Assembly (NCBI RefSeq): GCF_014653945.1
Contig: NZ_BNAU01000002.1
Location: 925,914-989,913 of the forward strand
Direction: 5' to 3'
DNA from: Amycolatopsis deserti
Lineage (GTDB): Bacteria > Actinomycetota > Actinomycetes > Mycobacteriales > Pseudonocardiaceae
DNA: 64,000 bases
Position numbers and translations under genes: made by a program. Below the pieces are notes generated by a model. The model was not told the origin of the DNA. It did no database searches and saw only the letters and a list, made by a program, of their open reading frames with translations. Shown one piece after another: positions 1 through 8,332 of this stretch (its first letter is position 1; every line of letters begins with the position of its first letter).

Positions 1-30
1 CAAACCGGTTGCGGATGCCGAGTCGGTCAT
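1..30 (-). CDS. Possible 5' end of a divergent gene (partial)
   Basis: On the minus strand an ATG at position 30 opens a frame (M-T-D-S-A-S-A-T-G-L) that runs off the left edge of the window without a stop. No clear ribosome binding site precedes it. Its position back to back with the Vgb-like gene, with a palindrome between them, makes a divergently transcribed neighbour plausible. Only ten codons are visible, so no function can be given. Confidence 0.3.
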   Translation of the reverse strand, partial: MTDSASATGL

Positions 31-38
31 GCCAGCAT

Positions 39-64
39 CTTAGCGCGACAACAGTCGCATTAAG
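39..64. promoter_or_regulatory. Inverted repeat between divergent starts
   Basis: A 26-base inverted repeat: outer arms CTTA/TAAG and inner arms GCGAC/GTCGC around AACA, with two mismatched pairs between outer and inner arms. It lies in the 42-base gap between the possible left-edge gene and the Vgb-like gene, and its right end overlaps the AAGGAG ribosome binding site of the latter. It looks like an operator; the regulator is not identified. Confidence 0.4.
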
Positions 65-72
65 GAGCCAAC

Positions 73-924
73 GTGCAGATCGACGAACAGACCGTCCCGG
101 GCGAGGGCCCCTACGGGATCACGGCCGGACCGGACGGCGCACTGTGGGCCACGCTGGTCCACAGTGGTCACATCGCGCGGATCGCCGACGACACCACACT
201 CTTCGAGCTCGACCCCGGCTGCGGGCCGGCCGTCATCACGCCCGGCCCGGACGGCGCACTGTGGTTCAGCCGCATCCGCGACCACCGCATCGGCCGGATC
301 ACCACCGACGGCACGGCGACCTCCTTCGCGCTCCCGCCGGACTGCGGCCCATACGGGATCACCGCCGGCCGGGACGACGCGATGTGGTTCACCGAGATGA
401 ACACCGACCGCGTCGGCCGCCTGCACAACGGCGAACTCACCGAATTCCCCGTGGGCGCCGAGAAGTCCTACCCGTCGGCGATCGTCACCGGCCCGGACGG
501 CGCCCTGTGGGTGACGCTCAACCAGGCGGACGCGATCGCGCGCATCACCACCGACGGCGAGGTCACCCGCTTCGCGCTGCCCACCGAGAAAGCCGCGCCG
601 GTCGGCATCACCGCCGACGATCAGGCGATCTGGTTCGTCGAGATCGGCGCCGGCCAGATCGGCCGCCTCACCCCGGACGGCAGGATCACCGAGTTCCCGC
701 TGCCGGACCGCGAAGCCCGCCCGCACGCGATCCTCCCGGACGGGGAAAGCGGTTGCTGGTTCACCGAGTGGGGCGCGAACCGGATCGGGCACATCACCGC
801 CGACGGCGAGTTCGAGCACCACCCGCTGCCCACCCCGGGCTCGGAACCGCACGGGCTGGCCGTCCTGGACGGGACCGTGCACGTGGCTCTCGAAATCGGC
901 AAGGTCGCCCGCCTGCTGCCCTAG
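73..924 (+). CDS. Vgb-family lyase (streptogramin B lyase-like beta-propeller)
   Basis: 283 residues, starting at a GTG preceded by AAGGAG. The chain consists of about seven repeats of roughly 40 residues with the signature G-I-T-x-G-P-D-G-A-L-W-F/V-T, which is the seven-bladed propeller of virginiamycin B lyases. The C-terminal blade keeps a His in P-H-G (about residue 260) and a Glu in A-L-E-I-G (about 274), at the places where Vgb has catalytic His and Glu. Vgb linearises type B streptogramins by beta-elimination at the depsipeptide ester. Many actinomycete homologues have no proven drug substrate, so resistance is inferred. No signal peptide is seen, so it is probably cytoplasmic. Confidence 0.8.
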   Translation: MQIDEQTVPGEGPYGITAGPDGALWATLVHSGHIARIADDTTLFELDPGCGPAVITPGPDGALWFSRIRDHRIGRITTDGTATSFALPPDCGPYGITAGRDDAMWFTEMNTDRVGRLHNGELTEFPVGAEKSYPSAIVTGPDGALWVTLNQADAIARITTDGEVTRFALPTEKAAPVGITADDQAIWFVEIGAGQIGRLTPDGRITEFPLPDREARPHAILPDGESGCWFTEWGANRIGHITADGEFEHHPLPTPGSEPHGLAVLDGTVHVALEIGKVARLLP

Positions 925-985
925 CACCTCACATTTCCGCCCGCCACGTCGTCGGACTTTCCACAACCCTCGGGAAAGGAAACCG

Positions 986-1471
986 ATGACCACGACCACC
1001 CACCGCTCGCGCCTGCCCGACCCCGCCCGCTTCATCCCGGAGGTGGGCGCGATCGGCGCCGCGACGCAGCAGGCCATCCGCACCGGCGTGCTCCCGGACA
1101 CCACCATCGGCCTGGTGCAGCTGCGCCTCGGGCAGCTCGCCGGCAGCACCTACCACACCCTCCGGCAGACCGGTGAGCTGCGCGAAGCCGGGGAGACCGA
1201 GGAGCGCATCACCGCCGTGGCGTCGTGGCGGGACGCGCCGTGCTTCACCGACGCCGAGCGGGTCGCGCTGGAGCTGGCCGAAGCCGTCTTGAGCCCGAAC
1301 CCCTCCGGCGAGCGCGTCCCCGACGACCTGTTCGCCAGGGTCGCCGCGCACTACGACGAACGCGAGCTCTGGACACTCACCCTGGTGATCGCCCAGCTCT
1401 GCTTCTTCATCCCGGTCGCGCTCATCGCCAAGCCGATCCCCGGTGCGCCGCCGGGGCAGAACTACAGCTGA
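986..1471 (+). CDS. AhpD/carboxymuconolactone-decarboxylase-fold protein lacking the CxxC motif
   Basis: 161 residues with ATG after GGAAAGGA. Residues 43-100 follow the AhpD-like carboxymuconolactone decarboxylase pattern closely (L-V-Q-L-R...A-G-E-T-E-E-R...W-R-D-A-P-C-F-T-D-A-E-R-V-A-L-E-L-A-E). The usual redox motif G-C-x-Y-C is instead G-S-T-Y-H at residues 53-57, so both peroxidase cysteines and the nearby His are gone. It cannot act as a thiol peroxidase by the AhpD mechanism. It may keep a lyase/hydratase-like role or act as a scaffold. It sits 61 bases after the Vgb-like gene on the same strand and could be co-transcribed. Confidence 0.75.
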   Translation: MTTTTHRSRLPDPARFIPEVGAIGAATQQAIRTGVLPDTTIGLVQLRLGQLAGSTYHTLRQTGELREAGETEERITAVASWRDAPCFTDAERVALELAEAVLSPNPSGERVPDDLFARVAAHYDERELWTLTLVIAQLCFFIPVALIAKPIPGAPPGQNYS

Positions 1472-1472
1472 C

Positions 1473-1510
1473 AAAAAGGAGGGCGGCCGCCCCACCGGCG
1501 GCCGCCCTCC
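1473..1510 (-). terminator. Intrinsic terminator of the tctCBA operon
   Basis: A perfect 14-bp stem (1478-1491 with 1497-1510) and a five-base loop. Read on the minus strand, the hairpin is followed directly by TTTTT (complement of 1473-1477), the classic intrinsic terminator. It lies just past the tctA stop and also just past the plus-strand CMD-fold gene stop, so it may block readthrough both ways, but the T-run favours the tct operon. Confidence 0.8.
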
Positions 1511-1515
1511 CCGAC

Positions 1516-3009
1516 TCACACCTCAGCCGGTTCCTTGCGCCGCACCAGTTTGCGCACCAGTGGCCACGCCAGCAGCACCGCCACGAGCACGTACACCGCG
1601 ATCGCGAGCGGCGAGTTCACCAGCCCGGTCAGGTCGCCGTCGCTGATCTGCAGCGCCCGCCGCATCTGCTGCTCCGCCGCCGGGCCGAGGATGACCCCGA
1701 TGATCGCCGGCAGCACCGGCAACCCGAAGCGCCGCATGACGAACCCGATCACGCCGATCACGTACAGCAGGATCAGGTCGATCACCGAACCGCTGACCGC
1801 GTACGCCCCGACGCTGGCGAAGAACAGGATCCCGGCGTACAGGTACGGCCGCGGGATCCGCAGCAGCTTCGCCCACACCGGCGCCATCGGCAGGTTGATC
1901 AGCAGCAACAGCACCAGCCCGATGAACAGGCTCGCGATCAGCGCCCACACCAGCGCGGACTCGCGCTGGAACAGCAGCGGCCCGGGCTGGATGCCGTACT
2001 GCTGGAACGCCGCCAGCATCACCGCGGCCACCGCCGTGGTGGGCAGGCCCAGCGTCAGCATGGACACCAGCGTGCCCGCCGCCGACGCGCTCGCCGTCGA
2101 CTCGGGGCCGGCGACACCTTCGATCGCGCCCTTGCCGAACTCCTCCGGCTTGCGCGACAGGCGCTTCTCGGTCACGTACGACAGGAACGTCGGGATTTCC
2201 GCGCCACCGGCCGGGATCGCGCCGAACGGGAACCCGATCACCGGCCCGCGCAGCCACGGCTTCCACGTCCGCCGCAGGTCCGACCGCGACAGCCAGGGCC
2301 GCCCCACCGGAATCGCCTCGGACTGGTTGTGCCGCAGGTGCGCGGCGACCCACAGCGACTCGCCGACGGCGAACAGGCCGACCGCGACGATCACCACGTC
2401 GATGCCGTCCGACAGGTGCAGCGCGCCGAACGTCAGCCGCGACTGGCCGGTCATCTCGTCGAGCCCGACCAGGCCGATGGTCAGCCCGATCAGCAGCGAC
2501 GCGTACCCGCGGACCCGGGACTTGCCCAGCACCGAGGTGACCGCGACGAACGACAGCACCATGATCGCGAAGTAGTCCGGCGCCCCGATGTCCACGGCGA
2601 GGCCGGCGATCAGCGGCGCGAGCAGCACCAGCGCGATCGTGCCGATGATGCCGCCGGTGAAGTGCCCGATCGCCGCCGCGGCCAGCGCCTGCGGGCCGCG
2701 GCCCTTGCGCGCCATGGGATTGCCCTCGATCGCGGTGACCACCGCCGCGCTCTCGCCGGGCGTGTTCAGCAGGATCGACGTCGTCGAGCCGCCGAACATA
2801 CCGCCGTAGTAGATGCCGGCGAACATGATGAACGCCGCGGTCGGGTCGAGACCGTAGGTCACCGGCAGCAGCAGCGCCACCGCCATCGCCGGGCCGATGC
2901 CCGGCAGCACGCCGATCGCGGTGCCCAGCAGGACACCGATCGCGGCGAACATCAGGTGCGACGGGGTCAGCGCGGTGCCGAAGCCCGCCCACAGGTTGGA
3001 CAGGTCCAT
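1516..3009 (-). CDS. tctA: Tripartite tricarboxylate transporter, large membrane subunit TctA
   Basis: 497 residues, strongly hydrophobic with about a dozen membrane spans. The N-terminal half holds the TctA hallmark [17 protein letters not shown] and the [23 protein letters not shown] stretch; a similar inverted half follows ([12 protein letters not shown] near residue 300). TctA forms the permease of a solute-binding-protein-dependent, ion-driven uptake system for citrate-like di- and tricarboxylates. It is the last gene of tctC-tctB-tctA, three bases after tctB, with a terminator immediately downstream. The substrate cannot be read from sequence. Confidence 0.93.
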   Translation of the reverse strand: MDLSNLWAGFGTALTPSHLMFAAIGVLLGTAIGVLPGIGPAMAVALLLPVTYGLDPTAAFIMFAGIYYGGMFGGSTTSILLNTPGESAAVVTAIEGNPMARKGRGPQALAAAAIGHFTGGIIGTIALVLLAPLIAGLAVDIGAPDYFAIMVLSFVAVTSVLGKSRVRGYASLLIGLTIGLVGLDEMTGQSRLTFGALHLSDGIDVVIVAVGLFAVGESLWVAAHLRHNQSEAIPVGRPWLSRSDLRRTWKPWLRGPVIGFPFGAIPAGGAEIPTFLSYVTEKRLSRKPEEFGKGAIEGVAGPESTASASAAGTLVSMLTLGLPTTAVAAVMLAAFQQYGIQPGPLLFQRESALVWALIASLFIGLVLLLLINLPMAPVWAKLLRIPRPYLYAGILFFASVGAYAVSGSVIDLILLYVIGVIGFVMRRFGLPVLPAIIGVILGPAAEQQMRRALQISDGDLTGLVNSPLAIAVYVLVAVLLAWPLVRKLVRRKEPAEV

Positions 3010-3012
3010 GAG

Positions 3013-3540
3013 CTACAGCACCCCCATCAGCGGGCCGCCGGGCAGCGGAACACCCAGCAGCACCGTGAAGACGAACCAGGTGACCAGGGAGACCCCGGCC
3101 GCGATGAGCGGATCCCGCACCAGGTGCCTGCTGCCCAGGGCGTAGGCCGCGCCCCAGAACATGATCGCCGACGACAGCGGGAACCCGAGCGTGTCGATCA
3201 GCGCCGCGTTGGCGAGGAACGCGCCCGACAGCAGCAGCACCGTGCGCCAGTCCGCGGGAGCGTCGAGGTCGACGTCCTCCCCCGCCTCGGCCTCGCCGCG
3301 GCCGCCGCGCAGCACGTCCCGCGCCAGCAGCAGCGACACGAGCAGCAGCAGTGAGCCGACCAGGATCGGCACCGCCTTCGGCCCGACCGGACCGCGTTGC
3401 GTGAAGTCGGTCGGGATGCTCAGCGCGTCGACGAGCACGAGCACGCCGACGGCGAACAGGAAGACGCAGACACCCAGCTCGGAATGCGTGCGCCACCACG
3501 ACTTCGGCGCGGACGCCGTCTCCTTCTCGATGACGCTCAT
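3013..3540 (-). CDS. tctB: Tripartite tricarboxylate transporter, small membrane subunit TctB
   Basis: 175 residues with four predicted membrane segments (about 25-42, 58-75, 104-121 and 143-168) and a polar loop near 80-95, as expected for TctB, the poorly conserved small partner of TctA. The start ATG overlaps the tctC stop by four bases (ATGA), so translation is probably coupled. Assignment rests on size, topology and its place between tctC and tctA more than on conserved residues. Confidence 0.88.
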   Translation of the reverse strand: MSVIEKETASAPKSWWRTHSELGVCVFLFAVGVLVLVDALSIPTDFTQRGPVGPKAVPILVGSLLLLVSLLLARDVLRGGRGEAEAGEDVDLDAPADWRTVLLLSGAFLANAALIDTLGFPLSSAIMFWGAAYALGSRHLVRDPLIAAGVSLVTWFVFTVLLGVPLPGGPLMGVL

Positions 3541-4523
3541 GCCAGCCCCAGCTCCTTCAGCACCGCGGCCACCCGGTCGTTCTCCGACTTCAGGAACGCG
3601 GCGAAGTCGTCACCGGGCTGGAACGCGGGCGTCCACCCGTTGCGCTGCAGGGCGTCCCGCCACTGCGGCGTGTCCTGCAGGCGCGTGAACAACCCGATGA
3701 GCCGGTCCCGGTCGCTGTCGGACAGCCCCGGCGGCGCGACGACCCCGCGCCAGTTGGTGAACGAGACGTCCACACCGGACTCCTTCAGCGTGGGCGCGTC
3801 GATGCCGGGCACCCGTTGCGGGCTGGTCACCGCGAGCGCCCGCAGCGCGCCGGAGGCGATCTGGTCGCGGGTCTCGCCGATGCCGGAGACGCCGAACCCG
3901 ACCTTGCCGCCCAGCACGGACGCCATCAGCTCGCCGCCGCCGTCGAACGGGATGTAGTTGACCCGCGACGGCGGGATGCCGGCCGCCTGCGCCATCAGCA
4001 TCGGCGCCAGGTGGTCCGGCCCGCCGGGGGCCGAGCCGCCGCCGACCGGCACGCTGCCCGGATCGGCCTTCCACGCCTCGACCAGCTCCTGGATCGTCTG
4101 GTACGGCGAATCCTTGCTGACCACGACGATGTCGGCCTCTTCGGTCAGCTTCGCGATCGCGGTGGTGTCCTGCAGCGACGACGGGGATTTGTTCGTGTAG
4201 GTCGAACCGACCACGCCGAGTCCCATGGACATGGCGAGCTTGCCGTTGCCGCGCTCGTTCACCAGCCGGCCGAGGCCGACCGTGCCGCCCGCACCGGGCA
4301 GGTTGAACACTTCGATGTTGCCGTTGAGCCCGGCGTCCTCGATCGCCTTCACGGCCGTGCGGGCCGTGATGTCGTAGCCACCGCCGGGTGAGTTGGGGAC
4401 CATCATCCGCAGGCCCCGGATCTGGGGCCCGGTCTCCTCGCCGCCCGCCGACACCAGCGGGGGGACGAGGAGGAGCGCCACGGCCGCGCCGAGAACGGCG
4501 AGCCAGGCCTTGCGATTCTTCAT
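3537..4523 (-). CDS. tctC: Tripartite tricarboxylate transporter substrate-binding protein TctC (Bug family)
   Basis: 328 residues from the ATG at 4523, chosen because GAGGTG stands upstream and the signal peptide begins there (M-K-N-R-K-A-W-L-A-V-L-G); a longer in-frame extension has no support. Bug-family landmarks follow: M-V-P-N-S-P-G-G-G-Y-D-I-T-A-R near residue 43 and A-P-G-G-P-D-H near 165. The mature protein would capture a carboxylate outside the cell and hand it to TctA/TctB. The signal sequence ends in V-S-A-G-G with no lipobox Cys, unusual for a binding protein in a monoderm. First gene of the operon; the control region contains a tandem repeat. Confidence 0.92.
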   Translation of the reverse strand: MKNRKAWLAVLGAAVALLLVPPLVSAGGEETGPQIRGLRMMVPNSPGGGYDITARTAVKAIEDAGLNGNIEVFNLPGAGGTVGLGRLVNERGNGKLAMSMGLGVVGSTYTNKSPSSLQDTTAIAKLTEEADIVVVSKDSPYQTIQELVEAWKADPGSVPVGGGSAPGGPDHLAPMLMAQAAGIPPSRVNYIPFDGGGELMASVLGGKVGFGVSGIGETRDQIASGALRALAVTSPQRVPGIDAPTLKESGVDVSFTNWRGVVAPPGLSDSDRDRLIGLFTRLQDTPQWRDALQRNGWTPAFQPGDDFAAFLKSENDRVAAVLKELGLA

Positions 4524-4607
4524 CAGCGCACCTCGTTGTGGAGCTTCGTTGCCCGGCATCGTGCACCGGGGCCGCGCCGCTGTCACCCGTTAGGCACCTA
4601 TCGATCG

Positions 4608-4625
4608 TTGTGGTCATTGTGGTCA
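4608..4625. promoter_or_regulatory. Tandem 9-base repeat in the tctC / sensor kinase intergenic region
   Basis: Two perfect head-to-tail copies of TTGTGGTCA (4608-4616, 4617-4625) lie in the 140-base gap between divergent tctC and the histidine kinase gene. Direct repeats one turn apart suit binding by a dimeric response regulator, and the adjacent CitB-type regulator is the natural candidate. This is inferred from position. Confidence 0.5.
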
Positions 4626-4663
4626 CGGCACGATCGGGCGGTGCGGATGCGATAGTGAGGGGC

Positions 4664-6223
4664 GTGGGTGCGCAAGGATCGCTGGCCCGCCAGCTGCTGG
4701 GCTGGCAGCTGATCATCGTGTTCGCCCTGCTCGCGTGCGTGTTCGGCTACTCCGCCGTGCAGTCCGACCGCACGTTCACCGACACGCAGGGCCGCAAGCT
4801 GCTCGCGGTCGCCGAACAGGTCGCCGCGACCGCCGGGGTCCGGGCCAGCCTGGCCGACCCGATCCGGCGGGACGCGCTGCCGGCGTTCGCGGAGAGCGCG
4901 CGCACCCTGTCCGGCGCGGATTCGGTGATCATCGCCGCGCCCGACCGGACCGTGCTCACCTCCCCCGACCCGAACCAGCTCCGGACGCAACTGCCGCTGG
5001 GCGCGAGCACCGTGCTGCAGGGCCGCGCCTGGGTCGGCGAGATCTCCGGGCAGCTCGTCGCGCACGTGCCGGTGATCGGCGACGCCGGGCAGATCGTCGG
5101 GATCGTCGCGGCCGGCACCGAGACACCCGGCTTCTTCGAGGGGGTCGCCAACTCGCCCGGTGCCGCGCTGACGATGATGGGCATCGCCACGGTCGTCGGG
5201 GTCGCCGGGTCGCTGCTGCTCACCTGGCGGGTCAAACGGCAGACCCTGGGCTTGGAGCCGCGCGAGATCACCGCGCTGGCCGAGCACCGGGAAGCGCTGC
5301 TGCACGGCATCAAGGAGGGCGTGCTCGGGCTGGACGAGCAGCACCGCGTCACGCTCGTCAACGACCAGGCCCGCGACCTGCTGGCACTGCCCGCGGACTG
5401 CGTCGGACGGCCGGTCGCGGAGCTGGGGCTCAACGAGCGGCTCACCGACGTGCTCACCGGCCGGGCGCACGGCGTCGACCAGATCGGTCTGCGGGCCGGG
5501 CGGGTGCTGGCGCTCAACCGGATGCCGATCGCGCGCGGCGCCGTGGTGACGCTGCGGGACCGCACCGAGCTCGCCGCGCTGCGCGAGGAGCTGGCGGCGA
5601 CCTCGCGGGCCACGGACACGCTGCGCGCGCAGGCCCACGAGTTCAGCAACCGCCTGCACACCATCGCCGGGCTCATCGAGCTGGGCGAGTACGACGAGGT
5701 GCGGCACTACGTGGACCTGGTCAGCGAGGCCCAGACGAAGTGGCACGAGGAGGTCACCGCGCACATCGCCGACTCGGCGGTCGCGGCGCTGCTGATCGCG
5801 AAGGCCAGTCTGGCCGCCGAGCGGGGCGTGGGCCTGCGGCTGGCGCCCGGCACCCGGCTGGGCGATGTGGACGACCAGCTCTCGGCGGACCTGGTGACGG
5901 TGGTCGGCAACCTCGTCGACAACGCCCTGGACGCGCTGGCCGGGCGGGACGGCGACTGGATCGAGGTCGAGATCCGGCAGGACGCCGGGGCGGTGTCGGT
6001 GGTGGTGCGGGATTCCGGGCCCGGGGTGGCGCCGGAGATCGCGACCGAGGTGTTCACGCACGGGTTCACCACCAAGGCCGCCGAGCACGGCGGGCAGCGC
6101 GGGCTCGGGCTGGCGCTGACCCGGCAGACCTGCCTGCGCCGCGGCGGTTCGGTCGCGGTCCACAACGCCGACGGCGCGGTGTTCACCGCCGTGCTGCCGA
6201 CGCGAGCGGAGGTGCCGCGGTGA
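4664..6223 (+). CDS. Sensor histidine kinase, CitA/DcuS family
   Basis: About 519 residues. The start is one of two GTGs (4655 or 4664); I chose 4664, with GAGG just before it. A membrane segment at about residues 10-30, an extracytoplasmic sensor domain to about 165, a second membrane segment at about 167-188 and a PAS-like region follow. The phospho-acceptor is H325 in A-H-E-F-S-N-R-L-H-T-I, the form typical of citrate/C4-dicarboxylate sensors. The ATPase N-box (G-N-L-V-D-N-A-L-D-A-L) and glycine boxes are intact. It should sense a carboxylate and phosphorylate the next gene's product to control the divergent tctCBA operon. Confidence 0.9.
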   Translation: MGAQGSLARQLLGWQLIIVFALLACVFGYSAVQSDRTFTDTQGRKLLAVAEQVAATAGVRASLADPIRRDALPAFAESARTLSGADSVIIAAPDRTVLTSPDPNQLRTQLPLGASTVLQGRAWVGEISGQLVAHVPVIGDAGQIVGIVAAGTETPGFFEGVANSPGAALTMMGIATVVGVAGSLLLTWRVKRQTLGLEPREITALAEHREALLHGIKEGVLGLDEQHRVTLVNDQARDLLALPADCVGRPVAELGLNERLTDVLTGRAHGVDQIGLRAGRVLALNRMPIARGAVVTLRDRTELAALREELAATSRATDTLRAQAHEFSNRLHTIAGLIELGEYDEVRHYVDLVSEAQTKWHEEVTAHIADSAVAALLIAKASLAAERGVGLRLAPGTRLGDVDDQLSADLVTVVGNLVDNALDALAGRDGDWIEVEIRQDAGAVSVVVRDSGPGVAPEIATEVFTHGFTTKAAEHGGQRGLGLALTRQTCLRRGGSVAVHNADGAVFTAVLPTRAEVPR

Positions 6224-6897
6224 TGCGGGTCCTGGTGGTGGACGACGACTTCATGGTCGCGAAGGTCCACAGTGGATATGTCGCGCGCGCGCCCGGGTTC
6301 ACCGTGGCCGGGGTCGCGCACACCGGCGCCGAGGCGCTGCGCGCGGCGCGTGAGCTGCACCCGGACCTGGTGCTGCTGGACATCTACCTGCCCGATGTGG
6401 ACGGACTGTCGGTGCTGCGGCAGCTGCGGGCCGATCCGCGGACGCAGGACATCGACGTCCTGATCATCACGGCCGCGCGGGACGTGGAGACCGTGCGGGG
6501 CGCGCTGCGCGGCGGCGCGCTGCACTACCTGATCAAGCCGTTCTCCTCGTCGGCGTTGCAGGCGCAGCTGGAGGAGTTCGCCACGCTGCGGCGGAAATTG
6601 CACCGGCTGGCGCAGCGCAGCACGGCCGGGCAGGAGGACGTGGACGCCGTCTTCGGCGCCCGCACGCCGAAAGCGCTGCCGAAGGGGCTGACCGAGCAGA
6701 CGGCCGAGCTGGTGCGGCAGGCGCTGCAGGCGCACCCGGACGGGCTGTCGGCCAGTGAGTGCGCGGGCGTGACGGACCTGTCGCGGCCCAGCGCGCGGCG
6801 GTACCTGGAGCACTTCGTGGCCGCCGGACGGGCCGAGGTGCGGCTGCGTTACGGCGGGACGGGCCGTCCGGAGCGGCAGTACCACTGGCGTGGCTGA
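6223..6897 (+). CDS. Response regulator, CitB/DcuR family
   Basis: 224 residues from the ATG overlapping the kinase stop (TGATG); a GTG one codon earlier is possible. Receiver domain with the acidic cluster V-D-D-D near residue 8, phospho-Asp D53 in L-L-D-I-Y-L-P and Lys in L-I-K-P-F near 105. The C-terminal part carries an HTH of the CitB/DcuR kind (G-L-S-A-S-E-C-A-G...S-R-P-S-A-R-R-Y-L-E), not LuxR or OmpR. It is probably the activator of the divergent tct operon, with the tandem TTGTGGTCA repeat as candidate site. Confidence 0.9.
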   Translation: MRVLVVDDDFMVAKVHSGYVARAPGFTVAGVAHTGAEALRAARELHPDLVLLDIYLPDVDGLSVLRQLRADPRTQDIDVLIITAARDVETVRGALRGGALHYLIKPFSSSALQAQLEEFATLRRKLHRLAQRSTAGQEDVDAVFGARTPKALPKGLTEQTAELVRQALQAHPDGLSASECAGVTDLSRPSARRYLEHFVAAGRAEVRLRYGGTGRPERQYHWRG

Positions 6898-6999
6898 GGC
6901 CGGGTGCGCACCCCGCCTGCTCGACCACGCCGCAACCCCGCGACGGGCCGGGGCGGCGATCCCACCGGCGTGGCTCACCGCGCGCTAGGGTGTGGCGCG

Positions 7000-8007
7000 G
7001 TGAGCACTTCCGAGCCGATTCCCGTGGTCCTGGTCGCCGGTTACCTGGGCTCGGGCAAGACGACACTGGTCAACCACCTGCTGACGCACGCGCGCGACCA
7101 CCGCATCGGCGTGATCGTCAACGTCTTCGGACGGATCAACGTCGACGCGCTGGCGGTGGCCGGGCAGGTCGACGCGATGCTGCCGATGGGCAACGGCTGC
7201 CTGTGCTGCGCGGTCGACACGGCGGGCCTGGACCGGATGATGGCGCGGCTGGCCGAGCCGGAACTGGGCATCGACGCGATCGTCATCGAGGCCAGCGGTC
7301 TGGCCGAACCACGCGACCTGGTGCGGATGCTGCTGGCCAGTGAGAACCCGCGGATCGCCTACGGCGGGCTGGTCGAGGTCGTGGACGCGGTCGAGTTCGA
7401 GGCCAACCGGGTGCGCCACCCGGAGCTGGACGAGCACCTGCGGTTCGCCGATCTGGTGGTGCTGAACAAGATCGACCGGTGCGACGATCCCGGCCTGCAC
7501 GAGCTGGTGCGCAAGGTGAGCGACGGGCGGCCGGTGGTGCGGGCGTCGTTCGGTGCGATCGATCCGGGCCTGTTGTTCGACGCGCGGGTGCGGGAGCCGG
7601 TGGCGCGGCAGTTGTCGTTCGACGACCTGCGGCACTCCGAGCGCGAGGACCACGTGCACCTGCACGACGCCTACCGCAGCGTGGAATTTTCGTGCGAGAC
7701 GCCGATCCACCCGCGGCGGCTGCTGGCGTTCCTGACCGAGCGGCCGGCCGGGCTGTACCGGATGAAGGGTCCGGTGCACTTCGGCGTGCCCGGGTACGAG
7801 GGCCGGTTCCTGCTGCAGACCGTCGGCCCGTACCTGCGGTTCCACCGGTCGCCGTGGGGTGCGCAGGCGCCCGGGACGCGGCTGGTGCTGATCGGAACCG
7901 GCCTTGACGAGGACGACCTGCTGGCCCGGCTGGCGGCGTGCGCTGAGCCGGATCCCGCGGCGCTGACCGAGCGAGCGATCCTGCCGCTGCTGAAGTACTG
8001 CGAGTAG
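7000..8007 (+). CDS. CobW/COG0523-family P-loop GTPase (metal chaperone type)
   Basis: 335 residues from a GTG at 7000; an earlier in-frame start would add a 32-residue Arg/Pro-rich leader with no homology. Walker A G-Y-L-G-S-G-K-T-T near residues 14-22, the family metal-binding C-x-C-C motif in N-G-C-L-C-C-A-V near 65-70, I-E-A-S-G-L-A-E-P (switch region) and N-K-I-D near 153. The CobW C-terminal domain (about 225-325) includes R-M-K-G. These proteins insert or allocate Zn or Co to client proteins. The client is not evident from the neighbours. It is not clearly part of the two-component operon (103-base gap). Confidence 0.88.
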   Translation: MSTSEPIPVVLVAGYLGSGKTTLVNHLLTHARDHRIGVIVNVFGRINVDALAVAGQVDAMLPMGNGCLCCAVDTAGLDRMMARLAEPELGIDAIVIEASGLAEPRDLVRMLLASENPRIAYGGLVEVVDAVEFEANRVRHPELDEHLRFADLVVLNKIDRCDDPGLHELVRKVSDGRPVVRASFGAIDPGLLFDARVREPVARQLSFDDLRHSEREDHVHLHDAYRSVEFSCETPIHPRRLLAFLTERPAGLYRMKGPVHFGVPGYEGRFLLQTVGPYLRFHRSPWGAQAPGTRLVLIGTGLDEDDLLARLAACAEPDPAALTERAILPLLKYCE

Positions 8008-8092
8008 GCACGCGGGCGCGTTCGGATCGCCCCTGGTAACCCCGCGCCGCCGGGGCGCGATAGGCGTGGCATCCCGGCAAGGAGTGGTTCCC

Positions 8093-8299
8093 ATGCGCTC
8101 ATCCGCCATCCGGTGGTTCTGGCTGGCCGTCGCTCTCGCGTTCGCGGGCACCGCGGCCGTCGAGGTCTACCTCGCCGTCACCATGGGCGCGGCCTGGGCG
8201 TGGGTGCTCGCCGGGCTGCTGGTTCTCGCCTGCGCCGCCTGCGTCGCCGCCGCCTTCCGGCCGGATCGCGTCGGCCCGCCGCGGGGTCCCGGGACGTGA
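8093..8299 (+). CDS. Small two-span membrane protein, unknown
   Basis: 68 residues from an ATG preceded by AAGGAG at eight bases. Two hydrophobic segments (about 7-26 and 31-52) separated by a short turn, then a basic, Pro/Gly-rich tail R-P-D-R-V-G-P-P. Codon bias agrees with a real gene. No family is recognised; similar hypotheticals are common in actinomycetes. Confidence 0.6.
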   Translation: MRSSAIRWFWLAVALAFAGTAAVEVYLAVTMGAAWAWVLAGLLVLACAACVAAAFRPDRVGPPRGPGT

Positions 8300-8332
8300 A
8301 AGACGGGGCAGCCCCTGTCGCCGCCCGCGCCC

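Noticed and set aside
1225-3354. Very long open frame (about 700 codons) opposite tctA/tctB
   Set aside because: Arg/Gln/His/Asp-rich low-complexity translation typical of an antisense frame in GC-rich DNA; the opposite strand holds clear TctA/TctB proteins.
4735-6219. Long plus-strand frame within the sensor kinase gene
   Set aside because: It is an out-of-frame shadow of the kinase up to the response regulator; only the part from 6223 (receiver domain) is real.
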